A stretch of 5,787 nt of DNA from Candidatus Kapaibacterium sp. (lineage in GTDB: Bacteria > Bacteroidota > Ignavibacteria > Kapaibacteriales > UBA2268): assembly GCA_030835065.1 (NCBI GenBank), contig JAUQWR010000325.1:1-5787 (forward strand), read 5' to 3'. Of this stretch, positions 1 to 5,787 are shown one piece after another. The notes beneath the pieces were generated by a model. It saw only the letters and a program-made list of their open reading frames with translations, was not told where the DNA came from and made no database searches. Each line of letters opens with the position of its first letter. The stretch's first letter is position 1. Position numbers and translations under genes: made by a program.

Positions 1-1760
1 TTTCTTAGTTTTGCTAAAATTTCTCTAGCTATCAAAATACCTTCGTTAAGACTTGCTTCTTTATCTTCTGCTAAATCTCTTAGTCGTTCTAAAATATATT
101 CTGGTACATTACATCCGGGAATTTCGTTGTTCATGAACTCTGCATTTCTAATAGAAGTAAGGGGCCATATACCAGCAATTATCGGAATTTTTATATGCTC
201 TATTCGCTTTAAAAACTTATAAAAAATATCTAAATCGAATATCGGTTGAGTAATTATATATTCTGCTCCTGCATCTACTTTCCAATCTAATCTTCTGATT
301 TCTTCGTCTAAATTTACAGCACCGGGATTAGCTCCTACTCCGGCAAACAAATTGCTGCCATTTGCTATTTTATTGCCTGCAATATCCAATCCATTATTGA
401 GCCTGTTTATTATATTGACCAAACCAATAGAATCAACATCAAATACAGCTGTAGCATCAGGATAATTACCAAGTTTTGGTGGATCGCCAGTAATGGCAAG
501 TATGTTTTTTAATCCAAGAGAATATGCTCCAAGCAAATCAGATTGAATACCGATAACATTTCTATCTCGGCAAACATAATGCAATACAGTTTCGATACCT
601 ACTTTTTGTTGAATTTGAACAGCTAAAGATAAAGCAGACATTCTTGCGCTGGCTCTTGGTCCGTCTGGAATATTAATTGCATCTACACCAAAGAAATATA
701 AATCTCTAGCTTTCTCAATTTCCTTTTGTGCTAAAGATCCATGAGGCGAAAGTAATTCTGCCAAAGTAACAAATTTCCCGTCTGAAAGCCTTCTTGATAA
801 TTTTGATTTCTGCTCGCGTTGCACTGGTTTTGTTTCGATTGGAGTGGCTGATTCTTTGAGCACAAATTGTTTTTTCTTCAAGTCTGGCTTTATTGAATCA
901 AGCATATTTCTCATACGTTTTATATGCTCGGGTCCTGTTCCGCAGCAACCACCAATAATATCAGCACCGGCATTAATGAAATGTTTAGCATATTCTCCAA
1001 GATATTCAGGAGAAGTAAGATAAATATTTCTACCATCTATATTTTTTGGTTTGCCGGCATTAGGCATAATCGAAATTTTGAGATTTGTAATTTTTCTAAC
1101 TCTTTCGAGCCAATTCAACATAATTTGCGGACCAACAGTACAATTAATTCCTATGGCATCAGCACCCAAAGATTCCAATTGAAGCACTACTTCTTCGGGA
1201 ATTGCACCTGTAAGAGAAGTAAGATCTTCATCGATTGTAATTTGAGCTATCACCGGCAAGTCTGTGTATTTTCTAATGGCTTGAATAGCTATTTTCAATT
1301 CGTCAATATAAACGAAAGTTTCGCAAATAAATAAATCGACACCTCCATCTTTAAGGGCGATTATTTGTTCTTTGAAATAATTTTCGGCTTCGTAATATGA
1401 TGTCGGACCAAGTGGTTCGATCAATAAACCTAAAGGACCAATAGCACCGGCAACAAAGGCATTAGATTTTGCAGCTTTGACAGCAATTTCGGCACCCTTT
1501 CGATTTATTTCATAAAGCTTATCATCAAGTTGATGGTGTTTTAGTTTGATTTTGCCTGCTGCAAAAGTATTTGTTTCGATTACATCTGCACCAGATTTTA
1601 TGTAGTCTTCGTGTACTTGAAGAATCAGATCTGGATTAGTCAAATTTAGCTCTTCGAAACATTTATTGATAAAAACACCACGATTATATAATTCAGTGCC
1701 CATTCCTCCATCAAATAGCAGAGCACCCTGCTCAAGTCTTTCAATAAATTTGTTTTTCAT
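1..1760 (-). CDS. yitJ: Bifunctional homocysteine S-methyltransferase / 5,10-methylenetetrahydrofolate reductase (3' end outside window)
   Basis: Reading the minus strand from ATG at 1760-1758 gives 586 uninterrupted codons to the window edge. Residues about 1-285 form a Hcy-binding (pfam02574-type) barrel: DGGMGTEL at 17-24, ETNTF at 62-66, and the three zinc-ligand cysteines Cys207 (GINCT) and Cys272-Cys273 (GGCCGTGPEH). A charged linker of about 40 residues follows. Residues about 328-586 form a MetF/MTHFR barrel: a Glu at 335 (VTLAELLSP) at the position of the usual catalytic Glu, HYVCRDRN at 394-401, ITGDPP at 423-428 (flavin/folate-site Asp426), ITQPIFD at 503-509 and the GIWPL..IRNAEFMNNEIPG block at 530-549. 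The MTHFR half should reduce methylene-THF to 5-methyl-THF with FAD in the cytoplasm; the first half should methylate homocysteine to methionine. B. subtilis YitJ has this architecture at about 612 residues, so only some 25-35 C-terminal residues are probably missing. The start fits family length, but no clear Shine-Dalgarno precedes it. There is no cobalamin-binding domain in the visible part. Confidence 0.95.
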   Translation of the reverse strand, partial: MKNKFIERLEQGALLFDGGMGTELYNRGVFINKCFEELNLTNPDLILQVHEDYIKSGADVIETNTFAAGKIKLKHHQLDDKLYEINRKGAEIAVKAAKSNAFVAGAIGPLGLLIEPLGPTSYYEAENYFKEQIIALKDGGVDLFICETFVYIDELKIAIQAIRKYTDLPVIAQITIDEDLTSLTGAIPEEVVLQLESLGADAIGINCTVGPQIMLNWLERVRKITNLKISIMPNAGKPKNIDGRNIYLTSPEYLGEYAKHFINAGADIIGGCCGTGPEHIKRMRNMLDSIKPDLKKKQFVLKESATPIETKPVQREQKSKLSRRLSDGKFVTLAELLSPHGSLAQKEIEKARDLYFFGVDAINIPDGPRASARMSALSLAVQIQQKVGIETVLHYVCRDRNVIGIQSDLLGAYSLGLKNILAITGDPPKLGNYPDATAVFDVDSIGLVNIINRLNNGLDIAGNKIANGSNLFAGVGANPGAVNLDEEIRRLDWKVDAGAEYIITQPIFDLDIFYKFLKRIEHIKIPIIAGIWPLTSIRNAEFMNNEIPGCNVPEYILERLRDLAEDKEASLNEGILIAREILAKLR

Positions 1761-1764
1761 ATTT

Positions 1765-1782
1765 ATCATTGAATAATCATTG
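1765..1782. repeat. Heptamer direct repeat ATCATTG, two copies 11 bp apart
   Basis: ATCATTG occurs at 1765-1771 and again at 1776-1782, a period of 11 bp, about one turn of the helix. The pair sits just upstream of the minus-strand ATG and overlaps both candidate -33/-35 elements of the plus-strand promoter. It could be a binding site for a regulator or merely a chance pattern in AT-rich DNA; nothing else in the window decides this. Confidence 0.3.
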
Positions 1783-1809
1783 TTCTTAATTATTTTTGCA
1801 TTATATTAT
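1769..1809 (+). promoter_or_regulatory. Candidate promoter region for waaA and the genes behind it
   Basis: Two overlapping readings are possible. A Bacteroidota-type promoter would use ATTG ending at 1771 as the -33 element and TATTTTTG at 1791-1798, which fits the TAnnTTTG -7 consensus with a 19-bp gap. A sigma-70-type promoter would use TTGTTC at 1780-1785 with TATATT at 1802-1807 (16-bp gap) or TATTAT at 1804-1809 (18-bp gap). Only 79 bp separate the two divergent genes, so a plus-strand promoter must lie here or inside the neighbouring coding sequence. Low complexity makes chance matches likely. Confidence 0.3.
1800..1805 (-). promoter_or_regulatory. Candidate -10 box for the minus-strand methyltransferase/MTHFR gene
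   Basis: Read on the minus strand, this hexamer is exactly TATAAT. Transcription would start near 1793, leaving a leader of roughly 30 nt before the ATG at 1760. The segment where a -35 box should lie (about 1822-1829) reads TTTCTG or ATTTCT, a poor match to TTGACA. In DNA this AT-rich a perfect hexamer can occur by chance, so this is a tentative call. The leader is too short for a SAM or cobalamin riboswitch. Confidence 0.3.
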
Positions 1810-1828
1810 TTGTTTTTAAAACAGAAAT

Positions 1829-1842
1829 AGGATAAAAAATTG
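1829..1842 (+). promoter_or_regulatory. Weak ribosome binding site AGGA and TTG start of waaA
   Basis: AGGA at 1829-1832 lies 7 nt before the TTG at 1840-1842. This short purine match supports TTG as the start codon. The residues encoded immediately downstream (NLYNFLYNTTLIPAG) resemble the usual N-terminal anchor of the WaaA family, so a later start would remove a conserved segment. Confidence 0.5.
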
Positions 1843-3147
1843 AATTTATACAATTTTTTATATAATACAACACTGATTCCGGCTGGAATTATTTTAAAAG
1901 CATTGCTTCAACCCATTCTTCCAAAATTAAAAGAAAGGGAAAGAAACTGGCGCAAAGTTTTATTAAATGCAAAATTAGAAAAGCAAAGTGATGAAAAGCG
2001 AGTGTGGTTTCATGTGTCGTCTATGGGCGAATTTGAACAAGCAAAACCAGTAATTGAATTAATTAAATTCAAAAAGCCGCACATTAAAATAATATGTTCT
2101 TTTTATTCTCCATCCGGCTATAATAATCAAAAAAAATATCCTTTTGCTGATGAATTTTTATATATGCCTTTCGATACTAAAGGCAATGCTAAATTATTTA
2201 TTGATAAGATTAAGCCTGATTATGCTGTATTCGTAAGGTACGAACTTTGGAAAAATCATCTTACTGAACTTAAAGATAGAGAGATCCCAGCAATTTTGAT
2301 TGATGCAACTTCTCCTAAAGATTCTATTATTAATAAATTATTCTTTATTAAATCTTTTTTTAGATCTAATTATAAACTATTTGATACTATTTATACTGTA
2401 TCATTGCATCATACTCAATATTTCGATTTGATGAAACTGCATATACCTATAGTTACAATGACTGATACTCGATTTGATAGAATACACGAAAGAGTTCTGA
2501 CTGCTAGGAAATCTCCTATTCTAAAACATGGTTTCTTTAAGCAAGGTGATTTTGTTTTTGTTGCCGGCTCTACCTGGGAAGAAGATGAGGATATTATCAT
2601 TAAAGCAATAAATAGACTTAACGATGAAGGTATTAATAATATCAGAGCGATAATTGTTCCTCATGAACCAAGCGAGGAAGCCATTGAGGATCTAAAATCC
2701 AAACTTCCCAATAATGTACTTCTTTCTGAGGTTTTAGAATTTATTGAGAAAGCTAAAAAATTAGAAGAATTTTCAGATAAAAATATTATTACTGATTCTA
2801 TTGGAAAATTGCTATCATTATATGCAAATGCTCATGCTGCTTACATTGGTGGTGCATTTGGTGCAGGAGTTCACTCGATTACCGAACCGGCTGGCTATGG
2901 TATTCCTTTGGCTTGTGGTCCCAAATGCGATAATTCTGCGGATACTCTTCCTCTTACCGAAAAAGAAGCTTTGACGGTAGTCAATGATGAAAATGATTTG
3001 TATGAATGGCTTAAATTGATGATAGTCAATAAAAATTTGAGAGATAAACTTGGTGTTTATGCTGGACAATATGTGAATTCGAGAATTGGTTCGAGCAAAT
3101 TGATTTCTGAAGTTATTATTCAAGGCTTATATTATGAAAATTATTAA
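1840..3147 (+). CDS. waaA: 3-deoxy-D-manno-octulosonic acid (Kdo) transferase WaaA/KdtA
   Basis: This 435-residue protein is a GT30 family, GT-B fold glycosyltransferase that moves Kdo from CMP-Kdo onto the lipid A precursor at the inner face of the cytoplasmic membrane; E. coli WaaA has 425 residues. A hydrophobic N-terminal segment (about residues 3-28) serves as the membrane anchor. The acceptor domain follows with WFHVSSMGEFEQ at 56-67, in which Glu64 corresponds to the expected catalytic base, then SPSGY at 90-94 and the RYELWKN motif at 133-139. The donor domain carries AGSTWEEDE at 242-250, VPHEP at 273-277 and AAYIGGAFGAGVHSITEP at 333-350, with Glu349 in the place of the usual nucleotide-sugar-binding Glu. 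The block usually written GDTRFDR reads TDTRFDR at 208-214. Whether the enzyme adds one or two Kdo units cannot be judged from sequence. The stop codon overlaps the next gene by 14 bp, suggesting cotranscription and coupled translation. Confidence 0.95.
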   Translation: MNLYNFLYNTTLIPAGIILKALLQPILPKLKERERNWRKVLLNAKLEKQSDEKRVWFHVSSMGEFEQAKPVIELIKFKKPHIKIICSFYSPSGYNNQKKYPFADEFLYMPFDTKGNAKLFIDKIKPDYAVFVRYELWKNHLTELKDREIPAILIDATSPKDSIINKLFFIKSFFRSNYKLFDTIYTVSLHHTQYFDLMKLHIPIVTMTDTRFDRIHERVLTARKSPILKHGFFKQGDFVFVAGSTWEEDEDIIIKAINRLNDEGINNIRAIIVPHEPSEEAIEDLKSKLPNNVLLSEVLEFIEKAKKLEEFSDKNIITDSIGKLLSLYANAHAAYIGGAFGAGVHSITEPAGYGIPLACGPKCDNSADTLPLTEKEALTVVNDENDLYEWLKLMIVNKNLRDKLGVYAGQYVNSRIGSSKLISEVIIQGLYYENY

Positions 3148-3979
3148 AATATCAATATTGTTTTTAAGTGTTTTTACTTTATATTCTTGTTCTTCGGTCA
3201 ATTATCCAAGTATCGAAGAGTCTGAAAAATCAATTGCAGAAAGCAAGCTTAAGATAAGTATGCTCGAGAATGAAATTAATACAAAAATGCCAAAAGTTAG
3301 TAATGATAGATCTTTGGAAACGACTATTGCAATTAAACCTATAAATAAAATATTAGGGAAGATAGCATTTTCGAGAAATGACGATCTGAAACTTAAATTT
3401 TCACCTTCTCCTGCAATCTATATCGAAGAAAAAAGCACTCTTGGAATTAAATATACAAATCAGGTAGATTTGAATAGTGGCAATATTGATATTAATCTAA
3501 AATCTTTAAAATTTAATGAGTTTAAGAATAATAAAATCAATGCAAATATCGAAATTGAAGGTTTAGGCAAAGTTGATGTCAGCGTTAAATATATGGGATT
3601 ATCTGCTAGTGCAAAACCTGATGTGCAGATGTATTTAAATGAACAAGTAACCTTAGATGTAAAAGCGGATAACAAAGGCAATCTGACTTTAAAACCATTG
3701 CCAAAAAAATTAATTCTTAAAGCGGCAATTAAATTAGATGTATTAGGTTGGAAATTGCCATATTATAAAGAAATTGAATTAGAATTGACAGAAATTTTAA
3801 AACCTATTACAATACCATTAGCTTTGACCAGCGATTTTCAATTGCCAGTACCAGCAGAAGAATTTGGCAAAGGACAAATCGTTTTTAAACCTTATACTTT
3901 AGAATTTTCAAAGGCTTCAGTCAAAGTAGAAAATAACAAAATCGAGTACCAAACTGATATTGATTTAAAAAAGAAATAG
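3134..3979 (+). CDS. Putative outer-membrane lipoprotein of unknown function
   Basis: I do not recognise this 281-residue protein with confidence. It opens with a lipoprotein signal peptide: KIIK, a hydrophobic core at about 6-17 and a lipobox LYSC ending at Cys19. Ser at +2 is not an inner-membrane retention signal under the E. coli rule, so outer-membrane anchoring on the periplasmic side is likely. Residues about 26-52 are Glu/Lys/Ser-rich and probably helical, possibly a short coiled coil. From about 60 the alternating polar/hydrophobic pattern suggests a beta-rich domain with no cysteines or evident catalytic motif. Segments such as TTIAIKPINKIL and the strand-rich stretch around residues 187-220 faintly recall DUF4403/TULIP-like lipid-binding lipoproteins, but this is a guess. 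ATG at 3134 follows CAAGG at 3121-3125. It overlaps waaA by 14 bp and ends 3 bases before uvrC, so it is very likely in one operon with both; the waaA link fits an envelope or LPS-related job. Confidence 0.85.
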   Translation: MKIIKISILFLSVFTLYSCSSVNYPSIEESEKSIAESKLKISMLENEINTKMPKVSNDRSLETTIAIKPINKILGKIAFSRNDDLKLKFSPSPAIYIEEKSTLGIKYTNQVDLNSGNIDINLKSLKFNEFKNNKINANIEIEGLGKVDVSVKYMGLSASAKPDVQMYLNEQVTLDVKADNKGNLTLKPLPKKLILKAAIKLDVLGWKLPYYKEIELELTEILKPITIPLALTSDFQLPVPAEEFGKGQIVFKPYTLEFSKASVKVENNKIEYQTDIDLKKK

Positions 3980-3982
3980 AAA

Positions 3983-5787
3983 ATGGGCAAACCTCAGATA
4001 GAAATATCCGAAGAAAAATTAGCTAGTTTAAAAGAAAAACTTGCCGGGTTGCCTACTAATCCGGGGATTTATCAATATAAGAATGAAGCCGGAAAAATTA
4101 TATATATAGGCAAAGCCAAAAACTTGAGAAATAGGGTGCGCTCTTATTTTCAAGAAGGAAGAATCGTAGATGCCAAAACCAAAGCCTTGGTTGGCAAGAT
4201 TGCCGATATTGAAGTGATTCTTGTAGATTCAGAAGCCGAAGCATTGCTTCTCGAAGATACTCTTATCAAAAAGCATAAACCCAAATATAATATTATGCTT
4301 AAAGACGATAAGACTTTTCCTTATGTGAGAGTAACCAATGAGGATTACCCAAGAATATTTCCAACAAGAAAAGTAATTCGCGATGGCTCTAAATATTTTG
4401 GACCTTTTACAGAAGTAAAAAATATAAAACAATTAATGCGTACAATTCGCCAATTATTTAAGATTAGAAGTTGCGATTTAAATATTAATTATGATTCTAT
4501 TAATCGTAAGAAACATAGAGTTTGCCTTGATTATCACATTCATAAATGCGAAGGTCCTTGCGAAGGATTGGTAAGCAAAGAAAAGTATAATGACAATGTA
4601 AGGCAATCAATTCAAATATTGCTTGGAAAAACTAAAGAACTCGAAAAACAACTAGAAAGCGAGATGGAAGAACATTCTGAAAATCTTAATTTCGAAGCCG
4701 CTGCAAAAACAAGAGATAGGCTAGTATCTCTTAGAGATTATACATCTAAACAAAAAATTGTAAGTTCTGATTTGATCGATAGAGATATATTCGGTTTAGC
4801 AAAAATTGATAAAACTGCTTGTACTCTGGTTTTAAAAATTCGTGATGGAAAATTGATTGGCAAAAGGCATTATATAATCAATAATGCTGAATTAGAAAAT
4901 GATAATGATTTGATACAACGTACATTAGAAAAATGGTATCTAGAGTCTGATTTTATCCCTAAAGAAATATTTTTAGCACATGAACCGGAAGAACTTGAAT
5001 ACATTAGCGATTGGCTTGGAAAACTACGTGGAAAGCCAATTAGTATTCAAATTCCCAAATTAGGTGATAAGAAAAAAATTGTAGAAATGGCTAATACTAA
5101 TGCTGAGTTTATTTTGCGAGAACACCTACTAGCATTAGCTAAACGCGAGCAGTCGCAGCCTCATGCAGTTTTAGCTTTGCAAAGAGATTTAAATCTTAAG
5201 AAAGCGCCTCTAAGGATTGAGTGTTTTGATAATTCTCATATTCAAGGTTCAGATTTAGTTTCTTCGATGGTTGTATTTCAAGATGGAAAACCAAAAAAAT
5301 CTGATTATAGAAAGTTTATTGTAAAGACTGTGGGTGGCAATGACGATTTTGCTGCAATGCGTGAAACAATCCACAGAAGATATAAGAGGTTGATTGAAGA
5401 AAATCAGCAAATGCCTGATTTAGTAATTATCGATGGTGGCAAAGGTCAATTGTCCTCGGCTTGTGCTGTGCTTCAAGACTTGAATTTATTAGACAAATTT
5501 GTTGTTATTGGTTTAGCAAAGCGGCTCGAAGAAGTGTTTTTTCCTAATAATCCAGAATCAGTTTTGATACCAAAAACTTCATCAGGGCTTAAATTGATTC
5601 AGCAAGTTAGAGACGAAGCTCATAGATTTGCAATAACTTTCCATAGAGAAAGAAGAGACAAAAGAACATTAAAAACTGAATTGACTGAAATCTCGGGAAT
5701 AGGTGAAAAAACTGCCCAAAAATTGTTGATTGCATTTGGGTCTGTCAAACAAATTCAAAGCAAAACAATAGAAGAATTGTCGCAAGT
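3983..5787 (+). CDS. uvrC: UvrABC excinuclease subunit C (3' end outside window)
   Basis: ATG at 3983 begins 601 complete codons running to the window edge. UvrC makes the 3' and 5' incisions beside a DNA lesion after UvrA/UvrB loading. The N-terminal GIY-YIG nuclease (3' cut) shows GIY at 28-30, YIGKAKNLRNR at 41-51 and the metal-binding Glu91 in EALLLED. Cys164, Cys181, Cys189 and Cys193 match the spacing of the [4Fe-4S] ligands reported for E. coli UvrC. The UVR motif that contacts UvrB lies at about 219-251. The RNase H-like nuclease (5' cut) has Asp416 (ECFDNSHIQG), Asp454/455 (GNDDFAAMR), Asp484 (VIIDGGKGQL) and His547 (RDEAHRFA). A helix-hairpin-helix region begins near 566 with ISGIGEKTAQKLL and is cut by the window. 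E. coli UvrC is 610 residues, so little is missing. No strong Shine-Dalgarno is visible; the 3-base gap behind the lipoprotein gene suggests translational coupling. No sign of a LexA-type box. Confidence 0.97.
   Translation, partial: MGKPQIEISEEKLASLKEKLAGLPTNPGIYQYKNEAGKIIYIGKAKNLRNRVRSYFQEGRIVDAKTKALVGKIADIEVILVDSEAEALLLEDTLIKKHKPKYNIMLKDDKTFPYVRVTNEDYPRIFPTRKVIRDGSKYFGPFTEVKNIKQLMRTIRQLFKIRSCDLNINYDSINRKKHRVCLDYHIHKCEGPCEGLVSKEKYNDNVRQSIQILLGKTKELEKQLESEMEEHSENLNFEAAAKTRDRLVSLRDYTSKQKIVSSDLIDRDIFGLAKIDKTACTLVLKIRDGKLIGKRHYIINNAELENDNDLIQRTLEKWYLESDFIPKEIFLAHEPEELEYISDWLGKLRGKPISIQIPKLGDKKKIVEMANTNAEFILREHLLALAKREQSQPHAVLALQRDLNLKKAPLRIECFDNSHIQGSDLVSSMVVFQDGKPKKSDYRKFIVKTVGGNDDFAAMRETIHRRYKRLIEENQQMPDLVIIDGGKGQLSSACAVLQDLNLLDKFVVIGLAKRLEEVFFPNNPESVLIPKTSSGLKLIQQVRDEAHRFAITFHRERRDKRTLKTELTEISGIGEKTAQKLLIAFGSVKQIQSKTIEELSQ

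Noticed and set aside
924..1334. Plus-strand open frame of 136 codons
   Set aside because: It lies wholly inside the well-supported minus-strand methyltransferase/MTHFR gene, and its Asn/Ser/Phe/Ile-rich translation resembles no protein family.
1761..1839. SAM or cobalamin riboswitch ahead of the methionine gene
   Set aside because: The whole intergenic region is 79 bp, shorter than these riboswitches, and no conserved core sequence or multi-helix fold is visible.
2818..3123. Minus-strand open frame of 101 codons, and a smaller one at 2415-2600
   Set aside because: Both are antisense to conserved waaA coding sequence, have low-complexity translations and no ribosome binding site or family signature.
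3460..3681. Minus-strand open frame inside the lipoprotein gene
   Set aside because: The plus-strand frame has a lipobox and tight operon spacing on both sides; the antisense frame has no supporting feature.
3980..3982. Terminator between the lipoprotein gene and uvrC
   Set aside because: Only three bases separate the genes and no GC-rich hairpin with a T-run is present near the junction.
4229..4432. Minus-strand open frame inside uvrC
   Set aside because: It is antisense to the conserved end of the GIY-YIG domain of UvrC and is a composition artefact of AT-rich DNA.
1..5787. CRISPR array, insertion sequence, tRNA or defence system
   Set aside because: No regularly spaced repeats, terminal inverted repeats, tRNA-like segments or defence-type domains were seen; nearly every base is accounted for by four housekeeping or envelope genes.

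Overview
The window looks like ordinary chromosomal DNA of an AT-rich, Gram-negative bacterium. It holds four protein genes packed almost end to end: one at the left on the minus strand, and three on the plus strand that form a tight tandem. A Kdo transferase and an outer-membrane-type lipoprotein indicate an LPS-bearing envelope. Sequence style places it most plausibly in the Bacteroidota/Chlorobiota/Ignavibacteria/Kapaibacteriota (FCB) neighbourhood: the SMGEFEQ-type WaaA, the YitJ-type methyltransferase–MTHFR fusion, weak or absent Shine-Dalgarno sites and low GC. This placement is inferred from recall of family style, not from a search.

Layout. 1-1760 (minus, cut by the left edge): a two-domain protein joining a zinc-type homocysteine S-methyltransferase to a methylenetetrahydrofolate reductase. 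1761-1839: a 79-bp divergent intergenic region, the only gene-free stretch. It has candidate promoters for both directions and a heptamer direct repeat one helical turn apart. 1840-3147 (plus): waaA/kdtA, Kdo transferase, starting at TTG. 3134-3979 (plus): a lipoprotein of unknown function that overlaps waaA by 14 bp. 3983-5787 (plus, cut by the right edge): uvrC, starting three bases after the lipoprotein stop codon.

Functionally, the minus-strand gene belongs to one-carbon and methionine metabolism. The plus-strand set is probably one transcript joining lipid A–Kdo core synthesis, an envelope lipoprotein and nucleotide excision repair. The waaA–lipoprotein overlap hints at translational coupling and perhaps a shared envelope role; linkage to uvrC looks incidental. 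No RNA gene, mobile element, CRISPR array, prophage, toxin–antitoxin or defence system is visible. I see no good case for an undescribed system. The least explained items are the lipoprotein and the question of which methyl donor serves the fusion protein.
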